Assembly: GCA_002453165.1 (NCBI GenBank)
Contig: DKGH01000202.1
Location: 1 to 8,364, forward strand
DNA: 8,364 nucleotides
Direction: 5' to 3'
DNA from: Verrucomicrobia bacterium UBA6775
GTDB taxonomy: Bacteria; Verrucomicrobiota; Verrucomicrobiia; Limisphaerales; UBA1096
Shown piece after piece: positions 1 through 8,312 of the stretch. The number at the start of each line of letters is the position of its first letter. Within the stretch, counting starts at the first letter, position 1. Below the pieces are notes generated by a model. That model did not search any database. It was not told the origin of the DNA and was given only the letters and a program-made list of their open reading frames with translations. A program made the position numbers and the translations under genes.

Positions 1-464
1 TGCTCTTCGCGATGGTCGGCACAGTAATCTACACGCGCACCAAGACACGCATGCTCGACGAGTTGCACCGGCTGATCGATCGCATGCCAGGTATCGCCTG
101 GTTGTTCGTCGCCGCCGGCCTGGCCTCGATGGGCCTGCCCGGCTTCAGCGGATTCATCTCTGAGCTATACGTGCTAATCGGCATCTGGAAGCAGGAGGCG
201 CTGTCCGGCTGGATTTTGGTCGGGACTGGTTTCGGCATCCTGATGACCTTCGGCTACACGCTGGTCAAAATCCATGAGGCCTTTTTCCGCGAGCGCAAGG
301 ATGGTGACGCTCCAGTGGCGGAAACGCCCTACCCCCCGATGACAATTCCCGAGAAAGTGGGCATCGCGATCCTGCTTGGCGCCTCGCTGCTAATCGGCAT
401 CTGCCCGTGGATCTTGACCGACAAAATTAAACTCAGCCTGAATCTTTTAGAGGCCATCAATTAA
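1..464 (+). CDS. nuoM: NADH-quinone oxidoreductase subunit M, C-terminal part (5' end outside window)
   Basis: This is the tail of NuoM, one of the three antiporter-like subunits that pump protons in the membrane arm of respiratory complex I. The frame is open from the window's left edge (first whole codon at base 3), so the ATG at base 12 is an internal Met and the gene starts upstream. The visible part, about 154 residues, has three hydrophobic segments. The first carries the family motif GLPGFSGFISE; its Glu (codon 162-164) probably matches the conserved acidic residue of TM12 in E. coli NuoM. A charged loop (RERKDGD) follows, then the last helix, ending in GICPWIL before a short tail. It stops with TAA at 462-464, only 9 bases before nuoN, as expected for the usual nuoL-M-N operon order. 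NuoL or an Mrp-type antiporter subunit are the alternatives, but the motif and the nuoN neighbour favour NuoM. Confidence 0.93.
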   Translation, partial: LFAMVGTVIYTRTKTRMLDELHRLIDRMPGIAWLFVAAGLASMGLPGFSGFISELYVLIGIWKQEALSGWILVGTGFGILMTFGYTLVKIHEAFFRERKDGDAPVAETPYPPMTIPEKVGIAILLGASLLIGICPWILTDKIKLSLNLLEAIN

Positions 465-473
465 CCGGACGAC

Positions 474-1955
474 ATGGATCTGGATTTTCAACAACTGCTT
501 CTGACTCTGCTGCCCGACCTGGTCGTGGTAGTGGCCCTGTTCGCGGCTTTGGGGGTGGACTACTCAAAGCTTCGCGGTGCGGCCTTGGCCAAGCGCTACG
601 AAACCGCCTTCCGCATCTCCGCGCTTGGTTTGCTCATCGGGCTGGTGATGACCGTGCTGCAGGCTGCCGGCAAAATGTCTGTCATGGACACAGAGGCAAC
701 GCATGGGCAACTGAATTTCACCACCAGCACACTCACGCTCAAGGCCGCACTCTTCGCGCTTGGCCTGGCGGTGTTGCCCTTGGCCAAGCGCGACCTCGTC
801 ACGACGCATGCCAGCGAATACTTCGCGCTGATCCTGCTCACGACGCTGGGCATGGGCTTTGTCGTGACCAGCCAAAACCTGCTGGGGGCCTTCGTAGCGC
901 TGGAGATGGTCAGCCTCAGCCTATACGCGATGACGGCACTCAATCAATCCCGCGCCACCTCGGCGGAGGCGGCGCTGAAATACCTGACCTTCGGCGCGGT
1001 CGCCTCCGGTTTCCTGCTGTTCGGGCTGAGCTATCTTTACGGAGGAACCACCGGTGAATTGAGCTTAGCCAAGCTGGGCGAACTCGAGTCCAGCAGCCTG
1101 CTGATCGTCGCTTATCTACTGATTCTGGTCGGGCTGGGCTTTAAGCTGGCGCTGGCTCCGTTTCACCTGTGGGCACCGGACGTTTATCAGGCTGCACCCA
1201 CGCCGGTCGCAGGCTGGATCGGAAGCGGCTCAAAAATCGCCGCCGCCGCCCTGCTGCTGGTGCTGCTGCAACCGGTTGCGAGTTCTCCCAAATTGAAGGA
1301 TGCGCTCGTGCCGGCACTGGCCGCACTGGCCGTTGCGAGCATGCTGGTCGGCAACCTTGGAGCACTGCGCCAAACCAACCTAAAGCGACTGCTCGCCTAC
1401 AGCGCCATCGCCAATGCCGGCTATCTCGTGGTCGGCGTGTTGGCGTTCAGCGACGATGGAAATATATCTGTCCTGTTTTACATCCTCGTTTATTCTGTGA
1501 GCAGCCTCGGGGCATTTGCAGTAATCTCCGTTTTGGCGGACCGGCTTGGCCGGGAGGCTGAGATCAGTGACTTCAACGGCTACTGGAAAACCATGCCGGG
1601 CTTGTCCATCGCCTTCATGATTTTCCTCCTGTCGATGGCCGGCATCCCGCCACTCGCCGGTTTCCTCGGGAAATTTTACCTGTTTTTTGCAGCCATCGGG
1701 GCTCAACCGGAAGCCTACACATGGACGGATGGCTACTATTGGCTGGTCGCCTTCGCACTCGTGATGAGCGTGGTCTCCCTTTATTACTACCTTCGCGTGT
1801 TGAAAGCCTTTCTCGTTGTGACCGATGAAGACAACGAAGCCAAGCCGGTGGCAGTAGGCACCACCGCCGGGCTAAGCATCTTTGCGCTGGCAGCCATCCT
1901 CGTGGTGCTTGGCCTATGGCCTGAGCCGCTGCTAAATCTTCTGACAACCAAATAA
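474..1955 (+). CDS. nuoN: NADH-quinone oxidoreductase subunit N
   Basis: Complete 493-residue NuoN, close to the 485 of E. coli. It is a polytopic inner-membrane protein (about 14 hydrophobic segments) forming one proton channel of complex I. The residues of the proton path are visible: Glu144 in LLGAFVALEMVSLSLY, Lys224 in LGFKLALAPFHLWAPDVY, Lys254 in SGSKIAAA, and Lys400 in AGFLGKFYLF. By position these should match Glu133, Lys217, Lys247 and Lys395 of E. coli NuoN. The conserved stretch KRLLAYSAIANAGYL lies at 304-318. The ATG at 474 is chosen because it follows nuoM by 9 bases and opens directly into the first hydrophobic segment. No good Shine-Dalgarno is present, so translation may be coupled to nuoM. 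No gene follows it on this strand in the window, so it appears to be the operon's last gene. Confidence 0.95.
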   Translation: MDLDFQQLLLTLLPDLVVVVALFAALGVDYSKLRGAALAKRYETAFRISALGLLIGLVMTVLQAAGKMSVMDTEATHGQLNFTTSTLTLKAALFALGLAVLPLAKRDLVTTHASEYFALILLTTLGMGFVVTSQNLLGAFVALEMVSLSLYAMTALNQSRATSAEAALKYLTFGAVASGFLLFGLSYLYGGTTGELSLAKLGELESSSLLIVAYLLILVGLGFKLALAPFHLWAPDVYQAAPTPVAGWIGSGSKIAAAALLLVLLQPVASSPKLKDALVPALAALAVASMLVGNLGALRQTNLKRLLAYSAIANAGYLVVGVLAFSDDGNISVLFYILVYSVSSLGAFAVISVLADRLGREAEISDFNGYWKTMPGLSIAFMIFLLSMAGIPPLAGFLGKFYLFFAAIGAQPEAYTWTDGYYWLVAFALVMSVVSLYYYLRVLKAFLVVTDEDNEAKPVAVGTTAGLSIFALAAILVVLGLWPEPLLNLLTTK

Positions 1956-1957
1956 CC

Positions 1958-2020
1958 CCGCTTGGCCAATCTCATCATAAAACTTCATAAAAAAACCGCC
2001 TGGCCTGCTTGGCCAAGCGG
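1958..2020. repeat. 12-bp inverted repeat spanning the nuoN 3' untranslated region
   Basis: CCGCTTGGCCAA (1958-1969), starting two bases after the nuoN stop, is the exact reverse complement of TTGGCCAAGCGG (2009-2020). The right copy overlaps the right arm of the terminator hairpin, so the two pairings exclude each other in RNA. The core TTGGCCAA is itself a palindrome. Nearly all of this tract lies between the two convergent genes; no gene is seen in 1956-2045. Confidence 0.6.
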
Positions 2021-2023
2021 TTT
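1993..2023 (-). terminator. Intrinsic terminator of gltBD, between convergent genes
   Basis: Thirteen-base arms (1993-2005 and 2011-2023) pair with a single mismatch around a five-base loop; the arms read AAACCGCCTGGCC and GGCCAAGCGGTTT. Read on the minus strand, the hairpin sits 23 bases past the gltD stop and ends in a run of seven T (plus-strand A at 1989-1995), the classic intrinsic terminator form. On the plus strand the hairpin is followed only by TTTAAAAG, so it would stop nuoN transcripts less well, though it can still protect their 3' end. Confidence 0.8.
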
Positions 2024-2045
2024 AAAAGTTTCGTTAATCGCTGGC

Positions 2046-3629
2046 TTAGGCGCCGGCGAGTGCGCTGCCCATGCTGACGCCCGGGGCGGGCAGCAGGCTG
2101 CTGCCCATGAGGTATTGGTCGATGGCGCGGGCGGCGCCTCGGCCTTCGTTGATGGCCCAGACAACTAGGGATTGGCCGCGGCGACAGTCGCCGGCGACGA
2201 ATACGCCTTCCACATTGGTGGTGAATTCACCGTGCTGTCCGATAAAGGTTTGCCAGTTGCCGCGAGGGTTTTGAGTCTCGAGCCCGAGCATTTCGCCAAC
2301 CTCCAGTTCGGGGCCGACAAAGCCGGTAGCGAGCAGTACGAGGTCAGCGGGCCATTCCTTTTCGGAGCCTTCCACCTCACTGAACGGCGCACCACCCTCG
2401 ACCGGCTTGGACCAGTCCACCTCGACGGTTTTAATGCACTTGATGTGGCCGTTGCCGTCATCGACAAATTCCTTCGCAAGGATGTGATACGCGCGCGGGT
2501 CGTTGCCGTTCTTGGCTTTGTTCTCCTCGTGCGAGTAGTCGAGGCGATAGATGCGCGGCCATTGCGGCCAAGGATTGTTGTTGGCGCGCTCGGCGGGCGG
2601 CTGGTCGAGCAGCTCAAAGTTGACGACGTCCGTACAGCCGTGCCGCAGTGAGGTGCCTATGCAGTCCGCGCCTGTATCGCCGCCACCGATCACAATCACG
2701 TGCTTGTCCTTGGCGGTGAGATACTCGCCGTCCTCGAGATTGGCATCAAGCAGGCTCTTAGTGTTGCGCGTGAGAAAATCCATCGCAAAATGAATGCCCT
2801 TGAGGTCGCGGCCGGGATTGCGGCCGGTGGGATCAAACGGCTTGGTCGCACCGGTGGCCATCAGCACGGCGTCGAAATCCTTCTGCAAATCGTTGGGGTC
2901 GATGTACTGCATCTCGCAGCCACGCTCCTCCATGATCTGCGTCATGTGGCCTGATTCAAACTCCTCCTTTTTGCCGACGTGCGCGCAGGTGACAAACTCC
3001 ACGCCCCCATCGCGCATCAAGTTGATTCGGCGTTCAACGACGTCCTTGTCCAACTTCATGTTCGGGATGCCGTACATCAACAGGCCGCCTATGCGGTCGG
3101 CGCGTTCGAAAACCGTCACCGAATGCCCCACTTTGTTCAATTGATCGGCCGCCGCCAAACCGGCCGGGCCGGAGCCGACGACGGCAATTTTTTTACCGGT
3201 GCGATCGGCGGGTGGTTCGGCGGTCACCCATCCCTCGTCGAAGGCGCGGTTAATGATCGTATTCTCGATATTCTTGATGGTCACCGGTGGATTGGTGATA
3301 CCAAGCACGCACGAACCTTCGCACGGAGCCGGGCATACGCGGCCGGTGAACTCCGGGAAGTTATTGGTCTTGTGCAGGCGATCGATCGCTTCTTTCCAAC
3401 GCTTTTGATAAACGAGATGGTTCCACTCGGGGATGAGGTTATCGATCGGGCAACCATTGCCGGATTGGCAAAATGGCACGCCGCAATCCATGCAGCGCGC
3501 GCCCTGCGTCTGCAGGTGCCCCTCCTCGGGCGTGGAGTTAATTTCGTTGTAATCGTTCAAGCGCTCAAGCGGATCGCGATATGGCACCACCTCGCGCTCG
3601 AACTCCATGAATCCAGTTGGTTTACCCAT
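2046..3629 (-). CDS. gltD: Glutamate synthase (NADPH) small subunit
   Basis: GltD takes electrons from NADPH and delivers them to GltB for glutamate synthesis in the cytoplasm. The N-terminal Fe-S domain has cysteines 46, 49, 54 and 60 (CMDCGVPFC, then NGCPIDNLIPEW) and 99, 103 and 107 (CPAPCEGSC). The FAD-binding Rossmann motif VGSGPAGLAAA is at 151-161, the NADPH-binding motif IGGGDTGADC at 314-323, and the second FAD contact GVFVAGDCRRGQSLVVWAINEGR at 475-497. It starts MGKPTGFMEFER, typical of the family, with the ribosome site AAAGGA 8 bases upstream. At 527 residues it is longer than most (about 460-495), mainly through a charged insert near residues 220-248 and a short C-terminal tail ending in SALAGA. 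The region around PPAERANNNPWPQWPRIY points to the Bacillus/plastid-like GltD branch. It lies 29 bases after gltB on the same strand, so the pair is an operon. Confidence 0.96.
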   Translation of the reverse strand: MGKPTGFMEFEREVVPYRDPLERLNDYNEINSTPEEGHLQTQGARCMDCGVPFCQSGNGCPIDNLIPEWNHLVYQKRWKEAIDRLHKTNNFPEFTGRVCPAPCEGSCVLGITNPPVTIKNIENTIINRAFDEGWVTAEPPADRTGKKIAVVGSGPAGLAAADQLNKVGHSVTVFERADRIGGLLMYGIPNMKLDKDVVERRINLMRDGGVEFVTCAHVGKKEEFESGHMTQIMEERGCEMQYIDPNDLQKDFDAVLMATGATKPFDPTGRNPGRDLKGIHFAMDFLTRNTKSLLDANLEDGEYLTAKDKHVIVIGGGDTGADCIGTSLRHGCTDVVNFELLDQPPAERANNNPWPQWPRIYRLDYSHEENKAKNGNDPRAYHILAKEFVDDGNGHIKCIKTVEVDWSKPVEGGAPFSEVEGSEKEWPADLVLLATGFVGPELEVGEMLGLETQNPRGNWQTFIGQHGEFTTNVEGVFVAGDCRRGQSLVVWAINEGRGAARAIDQYLMGSSLLPAPGVSMGSALAGA

Positions 3630-3637
3630 CTTAATAA

Positions 3638-3643
3638 TCCTTT
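3638..3643 (-). promoter_or_regulatory. Ribosome binding site of gltD
   Basis: AAAGGA on the minus strand lies 8 bases before the gltD ATG (3627-3629). It is the only clear Shine-Dalgarno sequence in the window and confirms the gltD start. It sits inside the 29-base gltB-gltD gap, which leaves no room for a promoter of its own and supports cotranscription. Confidence 0.75.
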
Positions 3644-3658
3644 CTGCCGCCTGTGGCT

Positions 3659-6600
3659 CTAGGCGACCAACTCCTTTTCGGCTTGTTTACGCTCAAGCAA
3701 CACACGCTTGTAATCGGTTGGCATCACCTTCACAAACTGCCCCAGCGCGGTGCTCCAGTTGCTCAGCACTTTGGTAGCGACGCTGGAACCGGTGCGCTCA
3801 GCGTGTTCCTCAATTAGGCCCTGCAACTCAGCGATGTCCTCGACTTCCTCGACCTTTTCGAGCTCCACCATCTCCATGTTGCAATTGGGCGGAAAATTGT
3901 TTTCCGGATCCCAAATGTAAGCCACGCCACCGCTCATGCCCGCTGCAAAGTTGCGACCGGCAGGGCCAAGAATCACCGCTCGACCGCCCGTCATGTATTC
4001 GCAACCATGATCTCCAACCCCTTCAACAACAGCACTTGCACCACTATTACGAACGCAAAAACGCTCAGCAGCATGACCTCTAAAATAAACCTTTCCACTA
4101 GTCGCACCATAAAGGCAAACGTTACCAACGATTATATTGTCTTCAGCTTTAAAGCTAGATTCTCGTGGAGGATAGATGGTGATATTCCCTCCAGACAAAC
4201 CTTTGCCAACATAATCATTGGCGTCTCCTTCCAACTCAATACTAATGCCTTTAGCCAAAAAAGCACCAAGACTTTGACCGGCCGAACCATTAAATTTTAT
4301 CTTCAAGGTGTCCTCAGGTAGCAAACTGGCACCGTGAGCCTTAGCTAATTCGTTGCTTAAAATTGTTCCAACAGTTCGATCTGTATTGATAATTGGCAAC
4401 TCAATTTCCACAGGCTCACCATTCTTCAAAGCTGGCTTAGCCAACTCAAGCAATTGCATATCAATTACATCAGACAATCCATGATTCTGAGATTCTGTAC
4501 AATAAGTTCCAGCTTCAGGATGAGGCTTTTCAATTGGCGTGAGTATTGAACTTAGATCAATACCTTCAGCCTTCCAGTGATCAATAGCCTTTCGCATTTC
4601 TAGAACGTCAACTCTGCCCACCATTTCATTAATGGTACGAAATCCTAATCTTGCCATTAGCTCCCTAGCCTCCTCAGCAACCATAAAAAGATAGTTCACC
4701 ACATAATCAGGAGATCCATTAAACTTCTTGCGCAGCTCCTTGTTTTGGGTTGCAACACCAACTGGACAAGTGTTCAGGTGGCATTTTCGCATCATTATGC
4801 AACCCATCGTTATGAGCGGTGCGGTAGAAAAGCCCATCTCTTCAGCCCCAAGGAGCGCTGCAATCACCACGTCGCGACCGGTCTTAAGGCCTCCATCTGT
4901 CTGCAGCACTACTCGACTCCTTAGGTCATTCAGCAAAAGCGTCTGATGAGTCTCAGCTATTCCAAGCTCCCAAGGCAACCCCGCGTGCTTAATACTTGTT
5001 AAAGGAGAGGCTCCAGTACCACCGGTTTCGCCAGATATAAGTATGTGATCAGCCTTGGCCTTTGCTACTCCCGATGCAATCGTGCCAACGCCCATCTCGG
5101 ATACAAGTTTCACGCTCACCCGCGAGGCACGGTTGGCATTCTTTAGATCATGAATCAGTTGCGCTAAATCCTCGATGGAATATATATCGTGATGTGGTGG
5201 CGGACTAATAAGTCCAACGCCGGGAGTACTGTGGCGAATGCGAGCAATATTCTCATCAACTTTTGTACCAGGAAGCTCTCCTCCCTCACCAGGTTTAGCA
5301 CCTTGTGAAACCTTAATCTGAAGTTCATCCGCATTTGTAAGATACCAAATTGTTACACCGAAACGCCCAGAAGCAATTTGCTTAATCGCCGAGCGCTTGG
5401 AGTCGCCATTAGGCAGCGGATTGAAACGCTCTGGATCCTCACCGCCTTCACCAGTATTGCTCTTGCCTCCTAAGCGATTAAGAGCAATAGCCAAGCCCTC
5501 GTGCGCTTCGGCAGAAATAGAGCCAAAGCTCATTGCCCCAGTACAAAAGCGCTTTACAATTTCACTTGCCGGCTCGACTTCCTCAATCGGAATCGCCCCA
5601 CCATTGGCCCCATCCTTAAACTCCATTAACCCCCGCAGAGCGCATCGAGCCTTGGAGTCATTGTTTATATGCTCTGAAAACTGTTTGTAAGAATCATAAT
5701 TATTTGTGCGGGTTGCTAATTGGAGAGCTGAAATAGAATTTGGATTCCACATGTGCTTTTCTCCCTCAGCGCGCCAATGAAATTCACCAAGATTAGGAAG
5801 TGTCTCAGTCTGATCTTCCTCACGAACTGGGAAACCTAAAGCATGCCGACGAAACATTTCCTCTGACAACATATTGAGATTGACCCCCTGAACCCGGCTT
5901 GCTGTTCCCACAAAGCAAAGATCGACAACCTCATCCTGCAAACCTATGGCCTCAAAAATCTGAGCCCCCTTGTAAGAGTGAAGTGTAGAAATGCCCATCT
6001 TAGCCATAACCTTGAGCATTCCCTTAGCCACACCCTTGCGGTAGGCGGACACAAGTGAAGCGTCATTTCCGAATTCCTCGGGATTGCAAAGGCCATCACG
6101 TCGTGCTTTCCACAAAGCCTCGAAAGCCAAATATGGATTAATGGCATCTGCACCATATCCAATGAGAAGACAGTGATGATGAACCTCCCGGGCTTCGCCG
6201 GTTTCCAGCACGAGACCGATCTGCGTGCGAAGGGCATTTTTCACTAGATAATGATGCACCATACCGGAAGCCATCAAAGTACTTACCGGGACACGATCAA
6301 CTGAAACTGCGCGATCGCTTAGTATCGCTATACTATAACCGTCCTTGATTGCCTGTGCCGCTTCTTCACAAATACGATCAAGAGTGCTTCGAACGCCAGC
6401 GACACCTTCTTCTCTTGAAAATGTGATATCAATGACCTTTGAACGCCAACCTCTATAATTCATGCCCTTAATCGCATGCAACTCCTCATTATCCAAAATA
6501 GGATGAGGCATGCGTAATCGTTGTGCGTGTGCCTCAGTGGTCTCGAGAAGATTTTTCTCCGGTCCAATGTAGCATTCCAGCGACATGATTACCTCCTCAC

Positions 6601-8230
6601 GGATCGAGTCGATTGCCGGATTGGTCACCTGCGCGAAAAGTTGCCGGAAATAATCATAAATCATCCGCGGCTTGTCACTAAGACAAGCAAGAGCAGCATC
6701 ATTGCCCATTGAACCCAACGGATCACGCTTCTCATGCACTAACGGCAGTAGCATGAATTGCATTGTCTCTGTGGTGAATCCGAACGCCTGCATTCGTTTT
6801 AGCAATGTACTTTCCTCCAAACCAAAAGCCTCGCCAACTGAATCTATATCGTCTAAATCAATACGCTGATTCTTGATCCACTCACCATAAGGACGTTGGG
6901 CAGCAAACTCAGACTTAACCTCGTCATCCGGCACAATGCGACCTTGTTCGAAATCAACGAGAAAGAGTCGGCCGGGCTGTAGTCTTCCCTTGAAACGAAC
7001 GTTTGCGGGATCAACCGGAATAGTGCCGACCTCACTGGCCATAATCAGACGGTCATCGTGCGTTTCATAATATCGACTCGGGCGGAGTCCATTGCGATCT
7101 AACACTGCTCCAATCGACTTACCATCAGTAAATACAATTGAAGAAGGGCCATCCCAAGGCTCCATAATGCAACTGTTGTATTCATAAAAATCACGCTTGG
7201 TTTGTGACATCTGCTTATGCTTCTGCCAGGCCTCCGGAACCATTAACAAAACCGCCTCCTGCAGCGTGCGACCATTCATGAGTAAGAACTCTAAAGCGTT
7301 GTCGAAGTTGCCCGAGTCGGAACACTCCGGCTCCATGATCGGGTAGAGCTTCTGCAAATCGTCGGCGAGCAAATCGCTCTCCAACGTGCCCTGCCGTGAG
7401 CGCATGGCATTTACATTACCACGAAGCGTGTTAATCTCGCCATTGTGACTCATAAATCTGAAAGGCTGAGCACGATCCCAACTCGGAAAGGTGTTGGTCG
7501 AGAAACGCGAGTGCACCATAGCTAAGTGTGTAGCAAAATCTGGGTTTGCCAGATCAGAGTAATATTCTAATACCTGAGCGGTGTTCAGCATACCCTTGTA
7601 AATCATTACTTTTGTTGAAAGGCTACAAATATAAAAAAGCAAACGCTGATCTAGTGTCTCATCAAAACGTAGTTGATGACTCGCCCGTTTACGAATCACA
7701 TAAAGCTGTCGCTCAAAGTCATCCCCTTCCAACCCATCAGCCGCGCCTATGAAGAGTTGCATGATGTACGGTTCAGCTGCACGCGCTGCCGGACCGATAT
7801 TGGCCTCCTCAGTACGAACTGGCACCTCGCGCCATCCGAGACATTTTTGTCCCTGATCCCGTATCAAAGCTTCAACAGATTCTATGCATTTTTCGCGTTC
7901 GGCTTCAATGGTAGGCAAAAATACTAAGCCCGCACCAAACCGCCCTTTCTGGGGCAAGTCTATTCCCAAATCCTTCTGTGCAACCTTACGCAAGAAGCTC
8001 TCTGGTAAACCAACTAAAATACCTGCTCCATCCCCAGTGTTAGGCTCGCAACCACAACCTCCACGGTGCTCCATGTTCACCAACATCTGCAGGGCGTCGA
8101 TTACGTTTTTGTGACTCGGTTCACCTTTTAGGCTGGCCACAAAACCAACGCCGCAACTATCCTTTTCATTCGCCGGATCGTAGAGACCCTGCTTTTGAGG
8201 AAATCCAATCTGTCCTGTATGTTTGCTCAT
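3659..8230 (-). CDS. gltB: Glutamate synthase (NADPH) large subunit
   Basis: GltB converts glutamine plus 2-oxoglutarate into two glutamates. Numbering from the ATG at 8230 (1523 residues), a 25-residue propeptide precedes the catalytic nucleophile Cys26 (EKDSCGVGFV), which should become the mature N-terminus. The class II amidotransferase domain (about 26-430) carries HSRFSTNTFPSWDRAQPFRF and FMSHNGEINTLRGN. Arg242, Asn263, Gly264 and Asp305 match expected active-site positions. A central domain follows, then the FMN synthase domain (about 840-1250) with KPGEGGELPGTK, GVGLISPPPHHDIYSIEDL and SGETGGTGASPLTSIKHAG. The 3Fe-4S cysteines are 1144, 1150 and 1155 (CIMMRKCHLNTCPVG). The C-terminal beta-helix domain (about 1280-1470) is rich in Gly. 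An in-frame ATG at 8311 would add 27 residues, but they do not look like GltB and cross the inverted repeats, so the inner start is preferred. Neither start has a good Shine-Dalgarno. Base composition is patchy along the gene. The neighbouring gltD suggests the NADPH-dependent rather than the ferredoxin form. Confidence 0.96.
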   Translation of the reverse strand: MSKHTGQIGFPQKQGLYDPANEKDSCGVGFVASLKGEPSHKNVIDALQMLVNMEHRGGCGCEPNTGDGAGILVGLPESFLRKVAQKDLGIDLPQKGRFGAGLVFLPTIEAEREKCIESVEALIRDQGQKCLGWREVPVRTEEANIGPAARAAEPYIMQLFIGAADGLEGDDFERQLYVIRKRASHQLRFDETLDQRLLFYICSLSTKVMIYKGMLNTAQVLEYYSDLANPDFATHLAMVHSRFSTNTFPSWDRAQPFRFMSHNGEINTLRGNVNAMRSRQGTLESDLLADDLQKLYPIMEPECSDSGNFDNALEFLLMNGRTLQEAVLLMVPEAWQKHKQMSQTKRDFYEYNSCIMEPWDGPSSIVFTDGKSIGAVLDRNGLRPSRYYETHDDRLIMASEVGTIPVDPANVRFKGRLQPGRLFLVDFEQGRIVPDDEVKSEFAAQRPYGEWIKNQRIDLDDIDSVGEAFGLEESTLLKRMQAFGFTTETMQFMLLPLVHEKRDPLGSMGNDAALACLSDKPRMIYDYFRQLFAQVTNPAIDSIREEVIMSLECYIGPEKNLLETTEAHAQRLRMPHPILDNEELHAIKGMNYRGWRSKVIDITFSREEGVAGVRSTLDRICEEAAQAIKDGYSIAILSDRAVSVDRVPVSTLMASGMVHHYLVKNALRTQIGLVLETGEAREVHHHCLLIGYGADAINPYLAFEALWKARRDGLCNPEEFGNDASLVSAYRKGVAKGMLKVMAKMGISTLHSYKGAQIFEAIGLQDEVVDLCFVGTASRVQGVNLNMLSEEMFRRHALGFPVREEDQTETLPNLGEFHWRAEGEKHMWNPNSISALQLATRTNNYDSYKQFSEHINNDSKARCALRGLMEFKDGANGGAIPIEEVEPASEIVKRFCTGAMSFGSISAEAHEGLAIALNRLGGKSNTGEGGEDPERFNPLPNGDSKRSAIKQIASGRFGVTIWYLTNADELQIKVSQGAKPGEGGELPGTKVDENIARIRHSTPGVGLISPPPHHDIYSIEDLAQLIHDLKNANRASRVSVKLVSEMGVGTIASGVAKAKADHILISGETGGTGASPLTSIKHAGLPWELGIAETHQTLLLNDLRSRVVLQTDGGLKTGRDVVIAALLGAEEMGFSTAPLITMGCIMMRKCHLNTCPVGVATQNKELRKKFNGSPDYVVNYLFMVAEEARELMARLGFRTINEMVGRVDVLEMRKAIDHWKAEGIDLSSILTPIEKPHPEAGTYCTESQNHGLSDVIDMQLLELAKPALKNGEPVEIELPIINTDRTVGTILSNELAKAHGASLLPEDTLKIKFNGSAGQSLGAFLAKGISIELEGDANDYVGKGLSGGNITIYPPRESSFKAEDNIIVGNVCLYGATSGKVYFRGHAAERFCVRNSGASAVVEGVGDHGCEYMTGGRAVILGPAGRNFAAGMSGGVAYIWDPENNFPPNCNMEMVELEKVEEVEDIAELQGLIEEHAERTGSSVATKVLSNWSTALGQFVKVMPTDYKRVLLERKQAEKELVA

Positions 8231-8252
8231 GTTCAGCAAAAATGCCCGAAGA

Positions 8253-8276
8253 GAGACAACAATGCCGGGTTGTCTC
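8253..8276. repeat. 8-bp perfect inverted repeat (A/A') upstream of gltB
   Basis: GAGACAAC (8253-8260) and GTTGTCTC (8269-8276) are perfect reverse complements around an 8-base spacer. This is the hairpin nearest the gltB start, ending 22 bases before the ATG. As DNA, two 8-base half-sites with centres 16 bases apart could also suit a dimeric repressor. Confidence 0.7.
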
Positions 8277-8312
8277 GGTTTGGGTATCTCCCCACAGTCC
8301 GAACCCGGCATT
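8261..8312. repeat. 11-bp perfect inverted repeat (B/B') upstream of gltB
   Basis: AATGCCGGGTT (8261-8271) and AACCCGGCATT (8302-8312) are perfect reverse complements, 30 bases apart, with centres about 41 bases apart. The left arm shares three bases with arm A' of the neighbouring repeat. A match of this length at this distance is very unlikely by chance. Confidence 0.75.

Noticed and set aside
12..464. ATG at 12 as a true start giving a 150-residue protein
   Set aside because: The frame is open to the window edge and the protein begins in the middle of the NuoM fold, so this is an internal Met of a gene cut by the window.
564..943. Overlapping minus-strand open frames of 103 and 115 residues inside nuoN
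   Set aside because: Antisense to an intact NuoN with all its key residues; low-complexity, Arg- and Ser-rich translations typical of shadow frames.
2979..3662. 227-residue plus-strand open frame opposite gltD
   Set aside because: It lies wholly antisense to the well-supported gltD, matches no family I know, and is the usual shadow of a GC-rich gene.
5944..6237. 97-residue minus-strand frame inside gltB
   Set aside because: Same strand as gltB but out of frame, with no recognisable domain. It coincides partly with a GC-rich patch that lengthens chance open frames.
3659..8230. Frameshift or pseudogene in gltB, suggested by its uneven composition
   Set aside because: The frame is unbroken across all domains, and the catalytic Cys, FMN motifs and 3Fe-4S cysteines are all present.
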